DNA of 36,557 bases from Candidatus Borrarchaeum yapensis (GCA_016840515.1 JAEOSF010000037.1:1-36557); one strand, 5' to 3'; shown: positions 15,664 through 24,081, counted from the stretch's first letter. Translations and numbers: made by a program. Notes: generated from the sequence alone by a model not told the origin.

Positions 15664-16563
15664 CTAGGGTAATGTAAATTTTTCTTCCTTCTTTTTCACT
15701 AATCCTTCTTTTATTAACTGTTTAAGATTCCTTTTCACTTTTTCTGGTTTCATACCAAGCTTTTTAACTATTTCTAATTCAGAAAGGCTTTTTTCGTCTA
15801 GAAGTATTTTCAGAATCATTCCACGAACTTCTCTATTAGAACCTTCGAATGAAGACTGTTTTCTATAGTGAGCACTTTTCCTAGAAGGATTTTTATACCG
15901 TTTTTTAAGAAGCACTCCATAATCCATAAGAGCATAGTACCATATGCGAGGATTTGAAGCATCGAGAGTTTTTTCAATCAAAGGAAAAATTTCGGCATCT
16001 TTAACATCAGCTCTATCACTAAAGAAGAAGTGTATAAACACACTTCGTATATTTGTTTCAATAAATACCGTAGGCTTATTGAAGGCAAAGGTAGCGACTG
16101 CAGAAGCCGTATATTCACCGATTCCTGGAAATTTTATCAAAACATCTGGAGAGGAAGGAAGTTTACCATTAAAATCCGTTACTACCATATTTGCTGTTTC
16201 TTTTAAAGCCTTAGCCCTTCGATTATATCCCAACCCGTGCCATAATTCCAGTACTTCACGGAGAGATGCCTTAGCCAGTGATTCAAAATCTGGAAACGCT
16301 TCTATAAATTGCTCATATTTCTTAACAACTCTTTTCGTTTGAGTTTGCTGAAGCATGATTTCTGAGACCAGAATATAATAGGGATCCTCCGTTTCTCTCC
16401 ACGGAAATTTACGTCTATTTTCTTGATAGAAGTTATAAATAATTTTTTGAAATAGACTAACAGCCTGTGGTGTCAGGCCATGTTCATCTAACTCATTTTT
16501 TAATTTTGAAATAACACCCTTTTCTATCTGCCACGATGTTATGAAATCCTTCTTCATGGGCAT
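15664..16563 (-). CDS. HhH-GPD DNA glycosylase, MutY-like, without Fe-S domain
   Basis: A 299-residue base-excision enzyme. Motifs: FPWRETEDPYYILVSEIMLQ with Glu68 as the probable general acid, QTQ minor-groove segment, LWHGLGYNRRA, helix-hairpin-helix PGIGEYTA (146-153), and IETNIRSVF. MutY has Asp in the DGNV segment where this protein has Glu169. The protein has no cysteines, so the usual C-terminal 4Fe-4S cluster is missing. Residues from about 233 on look like a winged helix (EVRGMILKILL...LSELEIVKKLG). It probably removes adenine opposite 8-oxoguanine, but specificity is uncertain. Start Met1 or Met3. Confidence 0.85.
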   Translation of the reverse strand: MPMKKDFITSWQIEKGVISKLKNELDEHGLTPQAVSLFQKIIYNFYQENRRKFPWRETEDPYYILVSEIMLQQTQTKRVVKKYEQFIEAFPDFESLAKASLREVLELWHGLGYNRRAKALKETANMVVTDFNGKLPSSPDVLIKFPGIGEYTASAVATFAFNKPTVFIETNIRSVFIHFFFSDRADVKDAEIFPLIEKTLDASNPRIWYYALMDYGVLLKKRYKNPSRKSAHYRKQSSFEGSNREVRGMILKILLDEKSLSELEIVKKLGMKPEKVKRNLKQLIKEGLVKKKEEKFTLP

Positions 16564-16677
16564 CCCTATACACTTGATATCGATAACGAATACGCTTTAT
16601 CATGAAAACTTTTAAATTTTTATGAAATGGTAGTTCACATTAAATAACTCAAATAACGTATATTGGGTGGATATAAT

Positions 16678-17028
16678 ATGCCATGGATAAAACAGGAAGA
16701 TTGTGTTGGTTGTGAAACTTGTATTGAAGAATGTCCCGTTGATGCAATTTATTTGGAAAACGAAACAGCACATATAGAAAAAAAACTTTGTATTCGTTGC
16801 GGAATATGTCATGATATATGTCCAGAAGAGGCAATAAGACACGATGGTGAAAAAATTCCTGAAGATGTGGAAGCTAATATAGAGTGGACAAAAAAACTGT
16901 TGGAATACTATGTTACAACAGAAGAAAGAAGAGCATTTCTTGTGAGAATAGGTAAGTATTTTAACAAAGAAAAAGTGGTTGCAGAAAAGACTATTGAGCA
17001 AATAGAGTTGTTAAAAGGGCAGTTATAA
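16678..17028 (+). CDS. 2x[4Fe-4S] ferredoxin with C-terminal helical extension
   Basis: A 116-residue ferredoxin. Two complete C-x2-C-x2-C-x3-C-P sets are present: C9/12/15/19 and C38/41/44/48, giving two 4Fe-4S clusters. Residues 60-116 form a charged helical tail (VEANIEWTKKLLEYYVTTEE) not found in short ferredoxins. The ATG at 16678 was chosen because a GGGTGGAT ribosome binding site lies upstream; an in-frame TTG at 16663 overlaps that site. It is followed after 18 bp by a methyltransferase gene, so the two are probably one operon and may work together. Confidence 0.92.
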   Translation: MPWIKQEDCVGCETCIEECPVDAIYLENETAHIEKKLCIRCGICHDICPEEAIRHDGEKIPEDVEANIEWTKKLLEYYVTTEERRAFLVRIGKYFNKEKVVAEKTIEQIELLKGQL

Positions 17029-17046
17029 CGGAGTCGAATCACTAGA

Positions 17047-17619
17047 ATGAACGATGAAATGGAAAGGTGGGAACACAAAAACGGAGTAAGATTTCTAAGA
17101 AAAATTGGAATTAGAAGAGGTCAGACTGTTTTAGATTTCGGTGCGGGAGTTGGTCATTATAGTATCCCTGCGGCAATTATCGTTGGAATCAGAGGCAGGG
17201 TTTATGCCATTGATAAAGATCACAATGATTTGAACAAATTAGAGCAAAAAGCAATGTTTCTAAATTTAGTGAGTATTAGGATAATTAAGACCTCTGGAGA
17301 ATTACAACTAGATTTAAAGGACAAATCAATTGATGCAGTATTAAGTTATGATGTCTTGCACTATTTAAAAAAAGATGAAAGGAAAATATTATATACTGAA
17401 GTTCACCGTGTCTTAAAGTCAAATGCTTTGCTTTCAATCTATCCTAAACATACAGCTGAAGATTTTCCAATGTGGGAATTTAGAAACATGCGTTTAACCG
17501 CTGTTATTGAAGAAATCCAAGATTCTGGCTTTATCTTCGAAAAAAAGTATTGTGACAAAATCAGCCACTATAACTGGCTTACTCAAGGTTGTATCTTTAA
17601 TTTTAAGAAGATCAATTAA
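17047..17619 (+). CDS. Class I SAM-dependent methyltransferase
   Basis: A 190-residue Rossmann-fold methyltransferase. Motif I is VLDFGAGVGHY (28-38), the acidic end of strand 2 is VYAIDKDH (Asp56), motif IV is AVLSYDVLHYL, and the post-motif helix is EVHRVLKSNALLSIYPKH. No target-recognition domain is present, so the substrate, probably a small molecule, cannot be named. It lies directly after the ferredoxin gene. Confidence 0.88.
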   Translation: MNDEMERWEHKNGVRFLRKIGIRRGQTVLDFGAGVGHYSIPAAIIVGIRGRVYAIDKDHNDLNKLEQKAMFLNLVSIRIIKTSGELQLDLKDKSIDAVLSYDVLHYLKKDERKILYTEVHRVLKSNALLSIYPKHTAEDFPMWEFRNMRLTAVIEEIQDSGFIFEKKYCDKISHYNWLTQGCIFNFKKIN

Positions 17620-17643
17620 AAGTAAACAGTATCTCTCATAAAT

Positions 17644-18081
17644 CTATTCTTCTAATGAGTTTCTTATCATAGTTGCAATTTTATCCAGCTCTTCTCTTCG
17701 TGGCTCTAAGAAGTTATTTGGACCATATTTCACCCCGAACCCGTCTCCCAAAAAGCGAGGAACTATATGCAAGTGAATGTGGAATATTTCTTGAGATGCC
17801 GCTTTTCCATCGGAAAGAAATAGATTAATTCCTTCGCATTCTATTCCTGATTTCTTAAGAGCGTTTACGATGCGTAATGCGACCTTAAACATATGTGCAC
17901 CCATTTCTTCGTCTAATTCCGATAAACCCGGAGTATGAATTTTTGGAATCACTACTAGATGTCCAGGATTAATTGGTCGGATTACCATGAATGCGATTAC
18001 TTTTTCATCTGAATACACGATACTCGCGGGTTTTTTGTCATTTATAATATCGCAGAATACACAATCTTGTTCCATAGGCAT
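17644..18081 (-). CDS. HIT family nucleotide hydrolase/transferase
   Basis: A 145-residue histidine-triad protein. The catalytic motif is H101-I-H-L-H-I (residues 101-106), with His105 in the position of the nucleophile. The N-terminal CVFCDIINDKKPASIVYSDE and PGHLVVIPKIHT segments are typical. The Hint/Fhit-like group hydrolyses nucleoside phosphoramidates or dinucleoside polyphosphates. The first zinc-type CxxC (C7/C10) is kept. It converges with the methyltransferase gene, with 24 bp between stops. Confidence 0.94.
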   Translation of the reverse strand: MPMEQDCVFCDIINDKKPASIVYSDEKVIAFMVIRPINPGHLVVIPKIHTPGLSELDEEMGAHMFKVALRIVNALKKSGIECEGINLFLSDGKAASQEIFHIHLHIVPRFLGDGFGVKYGPNNFLEPRREELDKIATMIRNSLEE

Positions 18082-18262
18082 CCCTTCATTCTCATTTAAC
18101 TAAGTTGTCTTTAAAAAAGTAACGAGATTCAAAAACATCAAACCAAGAAATGATAAGAAAAAACATCAATGTCACATTGGTAAAGTTTTTATTTTCCATC
18201 CTCCGATAAAAGAGGCTATCAATTGAAATTAAAGGTTCTGTGAATATTCAGGAGGACATTTT

Positions 18263-18424
18263 TTGAGCGAAAAAGCAAGAGAGAGAATGAGATTAAATAA
18301 ACAGGAGAAAATACTAAAAGAGATTGACTGGGATAAGTTAGATTGGCAAGAATATCTATGTGATTGTTGTCATGGAGGTAGTACTGCGCCAACAATTAGA
18401 AATAAGGAAAAAGATACCAAATAA
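18263..18424 (+). CDS. Small CxCC motif protein upstream of arsenic genes
   Basis: A 53-residue protein starting at TTG 18263 behind a strong AGGAGGACA ribosome binding site. The first half is charged and helical (SEKARERMRLNKQEKILKEI), followed by DWDKLDWQEYLCDCCHGGST. The three cysteines in CDCC could bind a metalloid or metal. It is in the same direction as, and 137 bp upstream of, the HgcC-like/ArsM operon, whose products also carry CC motifs. Not recognised as a known family; the role in arsenic or thiol-metal handling is inferred from cysteines and context. Confidence 0.6.
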   Translation: MSEKARERMRLNKQEKILKEIDWDKLDWQEYLCDCCHGGSTAPTIRNKEKDTK

Positions 18425-18475
18425 GTCAAACTTAATCAGTACATAATTAATTTTTTAAGAAGCGGTTTCCAAATA

Positions 18476-18518
18476 ATCAGTATATTCTGATTTTTCAGAA
18501 AAGTTTAAATATTCTGAA
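18476..18518 (+). promoter_or_regulatory. Promoter and candidate operator of the hgcC-like/arsM operon
   Basis: A TATA-like TTTAAATA (18504-18511) lies about 50 bp upstream of the ATG at 18562. Around it are overlapping inverted repeats: ATCAG-TATATT-CTGAT (18476-18491), CTGA-TTTT-TCAG-type pairing (18487-18498), and TTCTGAA (18512-18518). The repeated TTCTGA/TCAGAA words could bind the AbrB-like protein encoded next or an unlinked ArsR-type repressor. Confidence 0.45.
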
Positions 18519-18561
18519 ATTATACTTATTGATATAGTCTATTTTGCGGAGTAAATTGAAA

Positions 18562-18834
18562 ATGGTCCAAAAAATGGAAGATGATTCTCACCCCGATACT
18601 TTGGATAAAATGGGTTGTTGCAAAGTTGAATCAATAGTAAGCGTAGATAACAGAGGTCAAATGGTGCTTCCAAAAGAAATCAGAGAAAAAGCGCAAATTC
18701 ATGCGGGAGATAAATTAGCGATTGTTAGTTGGGAAAAAAATGGTGAAATTTGCTGTATTTCTTTAATTAAGGTTGACGATTTAACAACCATGGTTAAAGA
18801 TTTACTTGGACCAGTAGTAAAAGAAATTCTATGA
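18562..18834 (+). CDS. AbrB/SpoVT-like protein, HgcAB-associated HgcC type
   Basis: A 90-residue protein with a swapped-hairpin AbrB DNA-binding domain: [20 protein letters not shown] (24-43), then [14 protein letters not shown]. It has a Cys-Cys pair before the domain (MGCCKVES, 19-20) and another within it (EICCISLIK, 64-65), a feature of the proteins named HgcC that occur beside hgcAB or arsM. The C-terminal [14 protein letters not shown] is also typical. ATG 18562 was chosen because GGAG lies 9 bases upstream; TTG at 18544 would add six residues. It overlaps arsM by 4 bp (ATGA). Likely a thiol-dependent metal or metalloid sensor; no hgcA or hgcB is in the window. Confidence 0.8.
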   Translation: MVQKMEDDSHPDTLDKMGCCKVESIVSVDNRGQMVLPKEIREKAQIHAGDKLAIVSWEKNGEICCISLIKVDDLTTMVKDLLGPVVKEIL

Positions 18835-19739
18835 ATAAGAAGAAGAAAGTGATGAATATGGATAAAGAAGAAGTAAAAAAAGAAGAGGAAATAAAAAAGA
18901 TGGTAAGAGAGGGTTATGCTAGGAGAGTTAAAGAAGAGAGTTCTTGTTGCCCTTCAGTTGATTCTTGTTGTGCGTCAGTTGATTCTTGTTGTGAAGGGGG
19001 CACTCGTACATTAAAAGATATGAGTAAAATGATTGGATACACTGAAGAAGAAATCAATGAAGTTCCTGAAGGAGCAAACTTAGGACTCGGCTGTGGCAAT
19101 CCAGTTGCTCTCGCCTCATTAAAAGAAGGTGAAATCGTACTTGATCTTGGCTCGGGTGCTGGCTTTGACTGTTTTCTTGCAGCAAACAGAGTCGGAAACG
19201 ATGGGAAAGTGATTGGCGTAGATATGACACCAGAGATGATAGATAAGGCAAGAAAAAATGCAAGAAAAGGAAATTACGAAAATGTCGAATTTAGACTTGG
19301 AGAGATTGAAAATTTACCTGCAGCAGATGGTTCAGTGGATGTTGTTATTTCAAATTGTGTAATTAACCTCTCACCAAACAAAAAGAGGGTTTTTGAGGAA
19401 GCTTTCAGAGTACTAAAGCCTGGAGGAAGGCTGATGGTCTCTGATATTGTATTATTGAAAGAACTTCCAGATTTTATAAAAGAATCCGTTGAAGCGTATA
19501 TAAGCTGTGTTTCTGGGGCGTGTATGAAGGATGAATACCTTAATTTAATACAGATGGCAGGATTTCAGGAAGTAAAGATGATTGATGAAACAATCTTCCC
19601 TACTGAATGCGTTACTAATGATCCGACCGTAAAAAGGATCATTGACGAGTTAAAAATTCCACTTGAAACAGTAGAAGATGCGATTAACTCAGCTGTGAGT
19701 ATTAAACTCAATGGGATCAAACCAATTATAATCAAATAA
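18831..19739 (+). CDS. arsM: Arsenite S-adenosylmethionine methyltransferase
   Basis: A 302-residue methyltransferase that adds methyl groups to As(III). SAM-binding motif I is [13 protein letters not shown] (103-115). Arsenic-ligand cysteines expected for ArsM are present: C88 (NLGLGCGNP), C176 (SNCVINLSP) and C226/C231 ([13 protein letters not shown]). Upstream of the core are three Cys-Cys pairs (39-40, 46-47, 53-54) spaced exactly seven residues apart ([17 protein letters not shown]), encoded by 21-bp direct repeats. These may capture arsenite. Translation is coupled to the HgcC-like gene by a 4-bp overlap. A later ATG at 18855 is possible. Confidence 0.93.
   Translation: MNKKKKVMNMDKEEVKKEEEIKKMVREGYARRVKEESSCCPSVDSCCASVDSCCEGGTRTLKDMSKMIGYTEEEINEVPEGANLGLGCGNPVALASLKEGEIVLDLGSGAGFDCFLAANRVGNDGKVIGVDMTPEMIDKARKNARKGNYENVEFRLGEIENLPAADGSVDVVISNCVINLSPNKKRVFEEAFRVLKPGGRLMVSDIVLLKELPDFIKESVEAYISCVSGACMKDEYLNLIQMAGFQEVKMIDETIFPTECVTNDPTVKRIIDELKIPLETVEDAINSAVSIKLNGIKPIIIK
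18952..18993 (+). repeat. 21-bp in-frame direct repeats in arsM
   Basis: CAGTTGATTCTTGTTGTG occurs twice 21 bp apart, preceded by a partial third unit. It encodes the SVDSCC heptads. Tandem repeats of this length can expand or contract without shifting the frame. Confidence 0.7.
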
Positions 19740-19741
19740 TA

Positions 19742-19775
19742 CTCATCGCTTAAGGATGAGGTCATTCATTTGACC
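19742..19775 (+). terminator. Double hairpin after arsM
   Basis: CTCATC...GATGAG (19742-19760) and GGTCA...TGACC (19760-19775) form two consecutive stem-loops starting 3 bp past the arsM stop. This is a probable transcript end or RNA-stability element. Confidence 0.5.
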
Positions 19776-19781
19776 CCATCA

Positions 19782-19822
19782 GTGAACTACTCCACCCTGA
19801 CGGAAGGAGACTTCTCGCCGAT
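19782..19822 (-). mobile_element. Right-end fragment of an IS605-like element
   Basis: On the minus strand GAAGTCTCC, TTCCGTCAGG and GGTGGAGTAGTTCAC form a right-end hairpin with the TTCAC terminus, as in the 2727 element. No matching left end or scaffold core is found next to it, so it seems to be a relic between arsM and the zinc-ribbon gene. Confidence 0.45.
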
Positions 19823-19888
19823 ATTGTTAAAAAAGAGATAAACAATAGAGTCAATAGTAGCGAGATTTAAATAAGGAGATGAGAATTT

Positions 19889-20074
19889 ATGAGTAGAAGA
19901 GGAAGAGGTGGCGGAGCAGGAGGAGGTAGAGGAAGAGGCGGTGGATACGGTCTTGGTCCTGGAGGACAATGTGTATGTCCTAGTTGCGGCTATTCAGCTC
20001 AGCACATAATAGGACAACCCTGTTATTCGATGAAATGCCCTAACTGTGGTTCTCCTATGACACGGGGAAGTTAA
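19889..20074 (+). CDS. Small RG/GG-rich zinc-ribbon protein
   Basis: A 61-residue protein behind an AAGGAGATGAG ribosome binding site. Residues 1-26 are almost only Arg and Gly (an RGG-like tract). Residues 28-55 hold C28, C30, C33, C45, C50 and C53, with the CPSCG and CPNCG knuckles of a zinc ribbon, and the CYSMKCPNCGSPM end. Similar Gly-rich CPxCG proteins occur in anaerobic archaea and bacteria without known function. The RGG-like tract suggests nucleic acid binding; this is inference. Confidence 0.8.
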   Translation: MSRRGRGGGAGGGRGRGGGYGLGPGGQCVCPSCGYSAQHIIGQPCYSMKCPNCGSPMTRGS

Positions 20075-20158
20075 TTTTATCAATAATATACCTTTTACAG
20101 TGACACATAAGATGATTGTGATATTGAGGATTAGTACCATTTCAAGGTAGCAAAGATT

Positions 20159-22414
20159 TCAAATTACCTCTTTTTTATTTATTAACTCTGCAACGGTTTT
20201 AATACCAAGTTCGTATAAGCGTCTTAGTTTCTTTCTGTCAGTGTATTCGAAGAATGGTGAGACGGCGATTAACTCCTCTTTGGCACCTACCCGAATTCGT
20301 TCAGTTAAAGATGCCACAATTTTTTCTAATGCTCTTTCAATATCACTGCTCATGCTGCGTCCTATTCCCAGGATAGCATTCAGAATCCAATTAATCGAAG
20401 ATCTAATTGATTCAAAATCCCCAGGCTCAATGATTTTGAGGACCTCATTTAACTCTCTTTCATTGATCCAATCCCAGACGCAATCAAATAACTCAGTAGC
20501 TGTATACTTACTAGAAAACTCCTCTGTTAGAATTTTCATTCCCAGCAAGAGAATGATTTCTGTTGTATAAGCAGTATTAAGAAGCACGTTACGTATGATT
20601 TGGCTTGTTTCAGGTCGAATATAATGCCGTACTGCAGCCCTTCCAAAGTCGGTGACAAAATACTTTCCATCTCTTATTTTTATCAGATTTGCCTGGTTTA
20701 AATAAGTAAAAATATCTTTTTCAAGTGCATTTCTCACAATAGTTTTTTTGTAGGCTTCTAGTTCTTTGTGAGCATCACAAAATAATGAAAACGCTATACG
20801 ATGAAGGCACATTTTTGATTTTTTAATTCCACAATTACAATAATGGCCCTTATTTTCATCAAAAGAGACTATGTAGTTTCCAACTCTACCAAGTAATCGA
20901 TTTTTTGAAGCACTAAGCAACTCAATATCAGAGAACAGTAACTTTGCCTTATCAATCGATTCTTTTGATTCAATATCAGATAAAATTTCTTCAATACTTC
21001 TCCCTGCGTACTTTGGAAGTGCATCTCTATTAGATTTTTGTTCTAAGTATGCCCAAAATGTTTGTTTAAAGAAGGATATTAGTTCATCTTCAGTTAATCC
21101 AACTTTTCGTTTCTCGTATATCTTTACAAGTACTTGTTCACGTAAAGTGGAAACATTGTTAAATTGACTAAGAATAGGTTCATAATCTTCGGTTTTTTCG
21201 CCCACAGAAGTTTGAGTATACATATATGCCTCAATAAATTCTTTATCTTTCTTATCTACTGCTAATATGATACCTATTCCCTCTTCATCTAATCCTGGAC
21301 GTCCTGCTCTTCCTAATATCTGAAATATTTCATTTGAAGTAAGTGTTCTTATTGGTTTTTCCGAATCACCTATTCTTATATCCTTTATTACAACAAGCCT
21401 TGCTGGAACATTGATACCTGCAGAAAGAGTTGTTGTACAAACAATTACTTTGATAATACCTTGTCTAAAATAATTCTCTACGATTTTCCTATCACTTGAA
21501 ATAAGCCCTGCATGATGATATCCCACACCCTTTGGAAGTGTGGTTTTTAATTTTATAGATAGATTTGATACAAGATCTACATCAATTTTATTGTCTTTTG
21601 GCTTCAAAATATGTGCTAGTTGACTTGCTATACGTTCTGCTAAAAATTCAGCATCTCTCCTTGTCATAGCAAAAATTAATACTTGTCCGTTTATGAAAAT
21701 CGTTTTTTCTACAAGTTCAAGTATCGAATTAAGTTTATTTTTAGATACAAGGGTACGCATCATCAATGGTACTGCCCTTTCATCTGAAATGATTGGGTAT
21801 GCTTGTAACCAATCGGATAACTCTTCCCAATTCTTTACTGTAGCGCTTAAGCAAATTAGTTGTGTATATGGGAGATATTCCTTTAAACGAATAATGATAC
21901 TTTCTAATCTTGGACCTCTCTCTTTTTGACCAATCATATGGATTTCATCAATAACAATTACGGCTATATCAGATAACCAATCAGGTTTGGTTCGTAATAG
22001 ACTATCAAATCGTTCATAAGTAGCTATAATTAAATTTGCAGCGCTTAATTCCTCTGGGATGGTCTCGAAATCACCTGTTGAAACTTTAACGGCAAAAAAA
22101 TCCTCATATTTCCTACAAAATTCATCATATTTTTCATCAGCAACGGCCTTTAATGGAACAAGAAAAAGAGCCTTGTGATTTTCATTACCTAAGAGATGTT
22201 TAAGAATAGCTAACTCACCAATAAGAGTTTTACCTGAACCTGTAGGGGCTGAAATCAATAAGTTTTTACCCTTCAACAAACCATTTTCTATAGCTTGCCC
22301 TTGAAATTCTCTAAAATCACTTATATTTTCTTTTTTCATGATTTCGACGATTTGAGGATATAATGAAAGTAATTCAAGCGCTGACATAAACAACACAACT
22401 TTTCTAACATACAT
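20159..22414 (-). CDS. Ski2-like (Hel308-type) helicase with embedded SWIM zinc finger
   Basis: A 751-residue superfamily 2 helicase. Motifs in order: Q-like FREFQGQAIE (35-44), Walker A APTGSGKT (56-63), DEIH (156-159), SAT (190-192), YHHAGL (299-304), TTTLSAGINVPA (327-338), QILGRAGRPG (366-374). The layout is that of Hel308/Ski2 DNA or RNA helicases with winged-helix and ratchet regions after residue 420. Residues 526-538 contain C-x-C-x7-C-x-H, the SWIM zinc-finger pattern, not usual in Hel308. Met10 (MSALELL, 22387) resembles family starts better; neither ATG has a clear ribosome binding site. Probably acts in replication-fork repair, or on RNA. Confidence 0.9.
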   Translation of the reverse strand: MYVRKVVLFMSALELLSLYPQIVEIMKKENISDFREFQGQAIENGLLKGKNLLISAPTGSGKTLIGELAILKHLLGNENHKALFLVPLKAVADEKYDEFCRKYEDFFAVKVSTGDFETIPEELSAANLIIATYERFDSLLRTKPDWLSDIAVIVIDEIHMIGQKERGPRLESIIIRLKEYLPYTQLICLSATVKNWEELSDWLQAYPIISDERAVPLMMRTLVSKNKLNSILELVEKTIFINGQVLIFAMTRRDAEFLAERIASQLAHILKPKDNKIDVDLVSNLSIKLKTTLPKGVGYHHAGLISSDRKIVENYFRQGIIKVIVCTTTLSAGINVPARLVVIKDIRIGDSEKPIRTLTSNEIFQILGRAGRPGLDEEGIGIILAVDKKDKEFIEAYMYTQTSVGEKTEDYEPILSQFNNVSTLREQVLVKIYEKRKVGLTEDELISFFKQTFWAYLEQKSNRDALPKYAGRSIEEILSDIESKESIDKAKLLFSDIELLSASKNRLLGRVGNYIVSFDENKGHYCNCGIKKSKMCLHRIAFSLFCDAHKELEAYKKTIVRNALEKDIFTYLNQANLIKIRDGKYFVTDFGRAAVRHYIRPETSQIIRNVLLNTAYTTEIILLLGMKILTEEFSSKYTATELFDCVWDWINERELNEVLKIIEPGDFESIRSSINWILNAILGIGRSMSSDIERALEKIVASLTERIRVGAKEELIAVSPFFEYTDRKKLRRLYELGIKTVAELINKKEVI

Positions 22415-22522
22415 GAGAAATCTTGGTTTAAAAAAAACTTGCTAATTTTAAACAGCAAATCGAATTAGATTCAAAAAGACTATAAAACGAAATCAACTTT
22501 GAATCAAGCGTTCTAATTCTCT

Positions 22523-23293
22523 TTAAGAATCTAGTAAGACTTCTTTGGCAACTTGAAAAAGGGTTTCTAAATGATCTTTCGTCAAATGAAATTTAGGCTT
22601 CCATTCCGATTCTGCTAGATAATCGCTAATTGTAAAAATAGATCCTGCTTCTACACTTCTGTATTCAGCTACTGCAAAAATTGCAGAAGCTTCCATATCA
22701 ACTGTTAAAACTCCTTCTTTTTGATACTGCTTAACTTCTGCTACTGTTTCTCTATAAGGTGTATCTATAGTCCATGTTGTTCCAACGGCATACTCTAAGC
22801 TAAATCTAGTTAATGTTTCTTCCAACTTTTTCGTCAGCGCTTTTGAGGCATGGGAATATTTTGAAGATTCTAAATAGTGGTGAGATGCTCCTTCGTCTCT
22901 TATTGCTTTATCACAAACAACAATGCTACCAACTCTAAGTTCTTTCTGTAATGATCCAGCTATACCAACTGATAAAAATTCCTTGACACCAAAAGCAATT
23001 AGTTCTTCCAGTAGTATTACAACGATAGGCGCTCCAAAGCCAAAGTTTCCAAGGACACCAATCTTATTTTCTGTTTCTTTTAATAAATAGAAGTCTCCTT
23101 GGAAGCCCTTCACTTTATTTATTTCGTGATTCTTTATTATATAGTCCAACAATTCTTTCTGAAATATGAAAATTACTCCTTTAGGCGGTTTGTAGTTCGG
23201 ATATTTTCCTCTTGTTTTCAAGTAGTCCAAAAAGCTCTGTGGTGTAAGCAATGCTGCTTCTTTGTGCTTGTTTTTCAAATTGGGGTATGACAT
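22523..23293 (-). CDS. Nucleoside phosphorylase (PNP/UDP family)
   Basis: A 256-residue PNP_UDP_1 family enzyme. Visible features: phosphate-binding region GNFGFGAPIVVILLEELIAF, SVGIAGSLQKELRVGSIVV, the conserved ...RDEGASHHYL, and VDMEASAIFAVAEYRSVEAG, whose Glu-Ala-Ser contacts ribose and base. The DMEASAIF variant is closest to uridine phosphorylases. It cleaves a nucleoside with phosphate to free base and ribose-1-phosphate for salvage. It has its own promoter region; neighbours are unrelated. Confidence 0.9.
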   Translation of the reverse strand: MSYPNLKNKHKEAALLTPQSFLDYLKTRGKYPNYKPPKGVIFIFQKELLDYIIKNHEINKVKGFQGDFYLLKETENKIGVLGNFGFGAPIVVILLEELIAFGVKEFLSVGIAGSLQKELRVGSIVVCDKAIRDEGASHHYLESSKYSHASKALTKKLEETLTRFSLEYAVGTTWTIDTPYRETVAEVKQYQKEGVLTVDMEASAIFAVAEYRSVEAGSIFTISDYLAESEWKPKFHLTKDHLETLFQVAKEVLLDS

Positions 23294-23474
23294 AATCCCT
23301 CAGTTACTCAAATATTTTATATAAGTTCTTATTCTTCAGAGGAAAGGGACGGGTTGAATATACAACATATACGATTTGACTAAGTCGCGAGGGTCATCTG
23401 AAGCAGTACTATTTTGAAGTTTACCTTAAAAAATCGGTTATGAGCTTACGAAACGAATAGCACTGTGAGAGCGT
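23294..23474. other. Intergenic, no gene seen
   Basis: Spacer between the phosphorylase and the VIT-like gene. It is slightly more GC-rich than other spacers but holds no frame, tRNA or clear hairpin. Confidence 0.35.
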
Positions 23475-23957
23475 CTAAGCAAATATTAAGTGTATCCAAT
23501 CACCGACATAATGCGCTACAATTATAACTACCGCTGCAATACTCAAGTGTTCTGTAACCACTTTCCAAGGTGCGGTTTTCTGCTCTTTGGCAATAAAGAA
23601 ACTAAAGATACCGAGCAAAGATAAACCGAAGATTACACATACGATAATTGCTGTTAAGAGTGGGAATAATAGTAGTGGAATAATAAAAGTTGATGCGAAA
23701 ACGAATTTAGACAAAAAAGTAGCGATTGTTGATTCCCATATCTCTTTTGGGGCGTGTTTATCCTCAGTTTCTTCGGAGACATGAACGCCCAATGCGTCTG
23801 AGAATGCGTCTGCTATTGCTATTATCAATACACCGCCAATAACCGCAAGTTTTGAACTAGTACCAGAATGTAAGCCTACCATTAGCCCCAGCGTTGTTAT
23901 TATTCCAGAAGTTAAACCAAAGCTAAATCCTGTTTTTATAGAATGGTTCATCTGCAT
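23475..23957 (-). CDS. VIT1/CCC1-like membrane transporter (short form)
   Basis: A 160-residue membrane protein with about five hydrophobic helices. The first pair (GFSFGLTSGIITTLGLMVGL) and the conserved IADAFSDALGVHVSEETE resemble the VIT/CCC1 ferrous-iron and manganese transporter family, which has acidic and Ser/Gly-rich membrane helices. The charged APKEIWESTIATFLSKF loop matches too. It is shorter than typical VIT proteins and lacks the cytoplasmic metal-binding domain. Metal transport is inferred. Start Met1 or Met3. Confidence 0.75.
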   Translation of the reverse strand: MQMNHSIKTGFSFGLTSGIITTLGLMVGLHSGTSSKLAVIGGVLIIAIADAFSDALGVHVSEETEDKHAPKEIWESTIATFLSKFVFASTFIIPLLLFPLLTAIIVCVIFGLSLLGIFSFFIAKEQKTAPWKVVTEHLSIAAVVIIVAHYVGDWIHLIFA

Positions 23958-24081
23958 AATCTAACACTTATCTTTTGCTTTTTTAGAAAGTAAAACTCCT
24001 TCAGGAGTGTCTATTAAAAAAGTTTTCGCAATAAAGTGGATTTTAAAAAGTGATGATAGATACTGTATGGATCTTTAAGCC

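Noticed and set aside
16612..17001. 129-codon frame opposite the ferredoxin gene
   Set aside because: The plus-strand ferredoxin with two complete cluster motifs is certain; the antisense frame is rich in Phe/Tyr/Cys as expected for its shadow.
18263..18424. Possibility that the small CDCC frame is only a leader peptide for attenuation
   Set aside because: It has a strong ribosome binding site and a composed protein sequence, and there is a separate promoter for the downstream operon.
23338..23474. Slightly GC-rich spacer examined as a possible tRNA or element remnant
   Set aside because: No cloverleaf, no GCAAGAA start and no right-end hairpin could be found.
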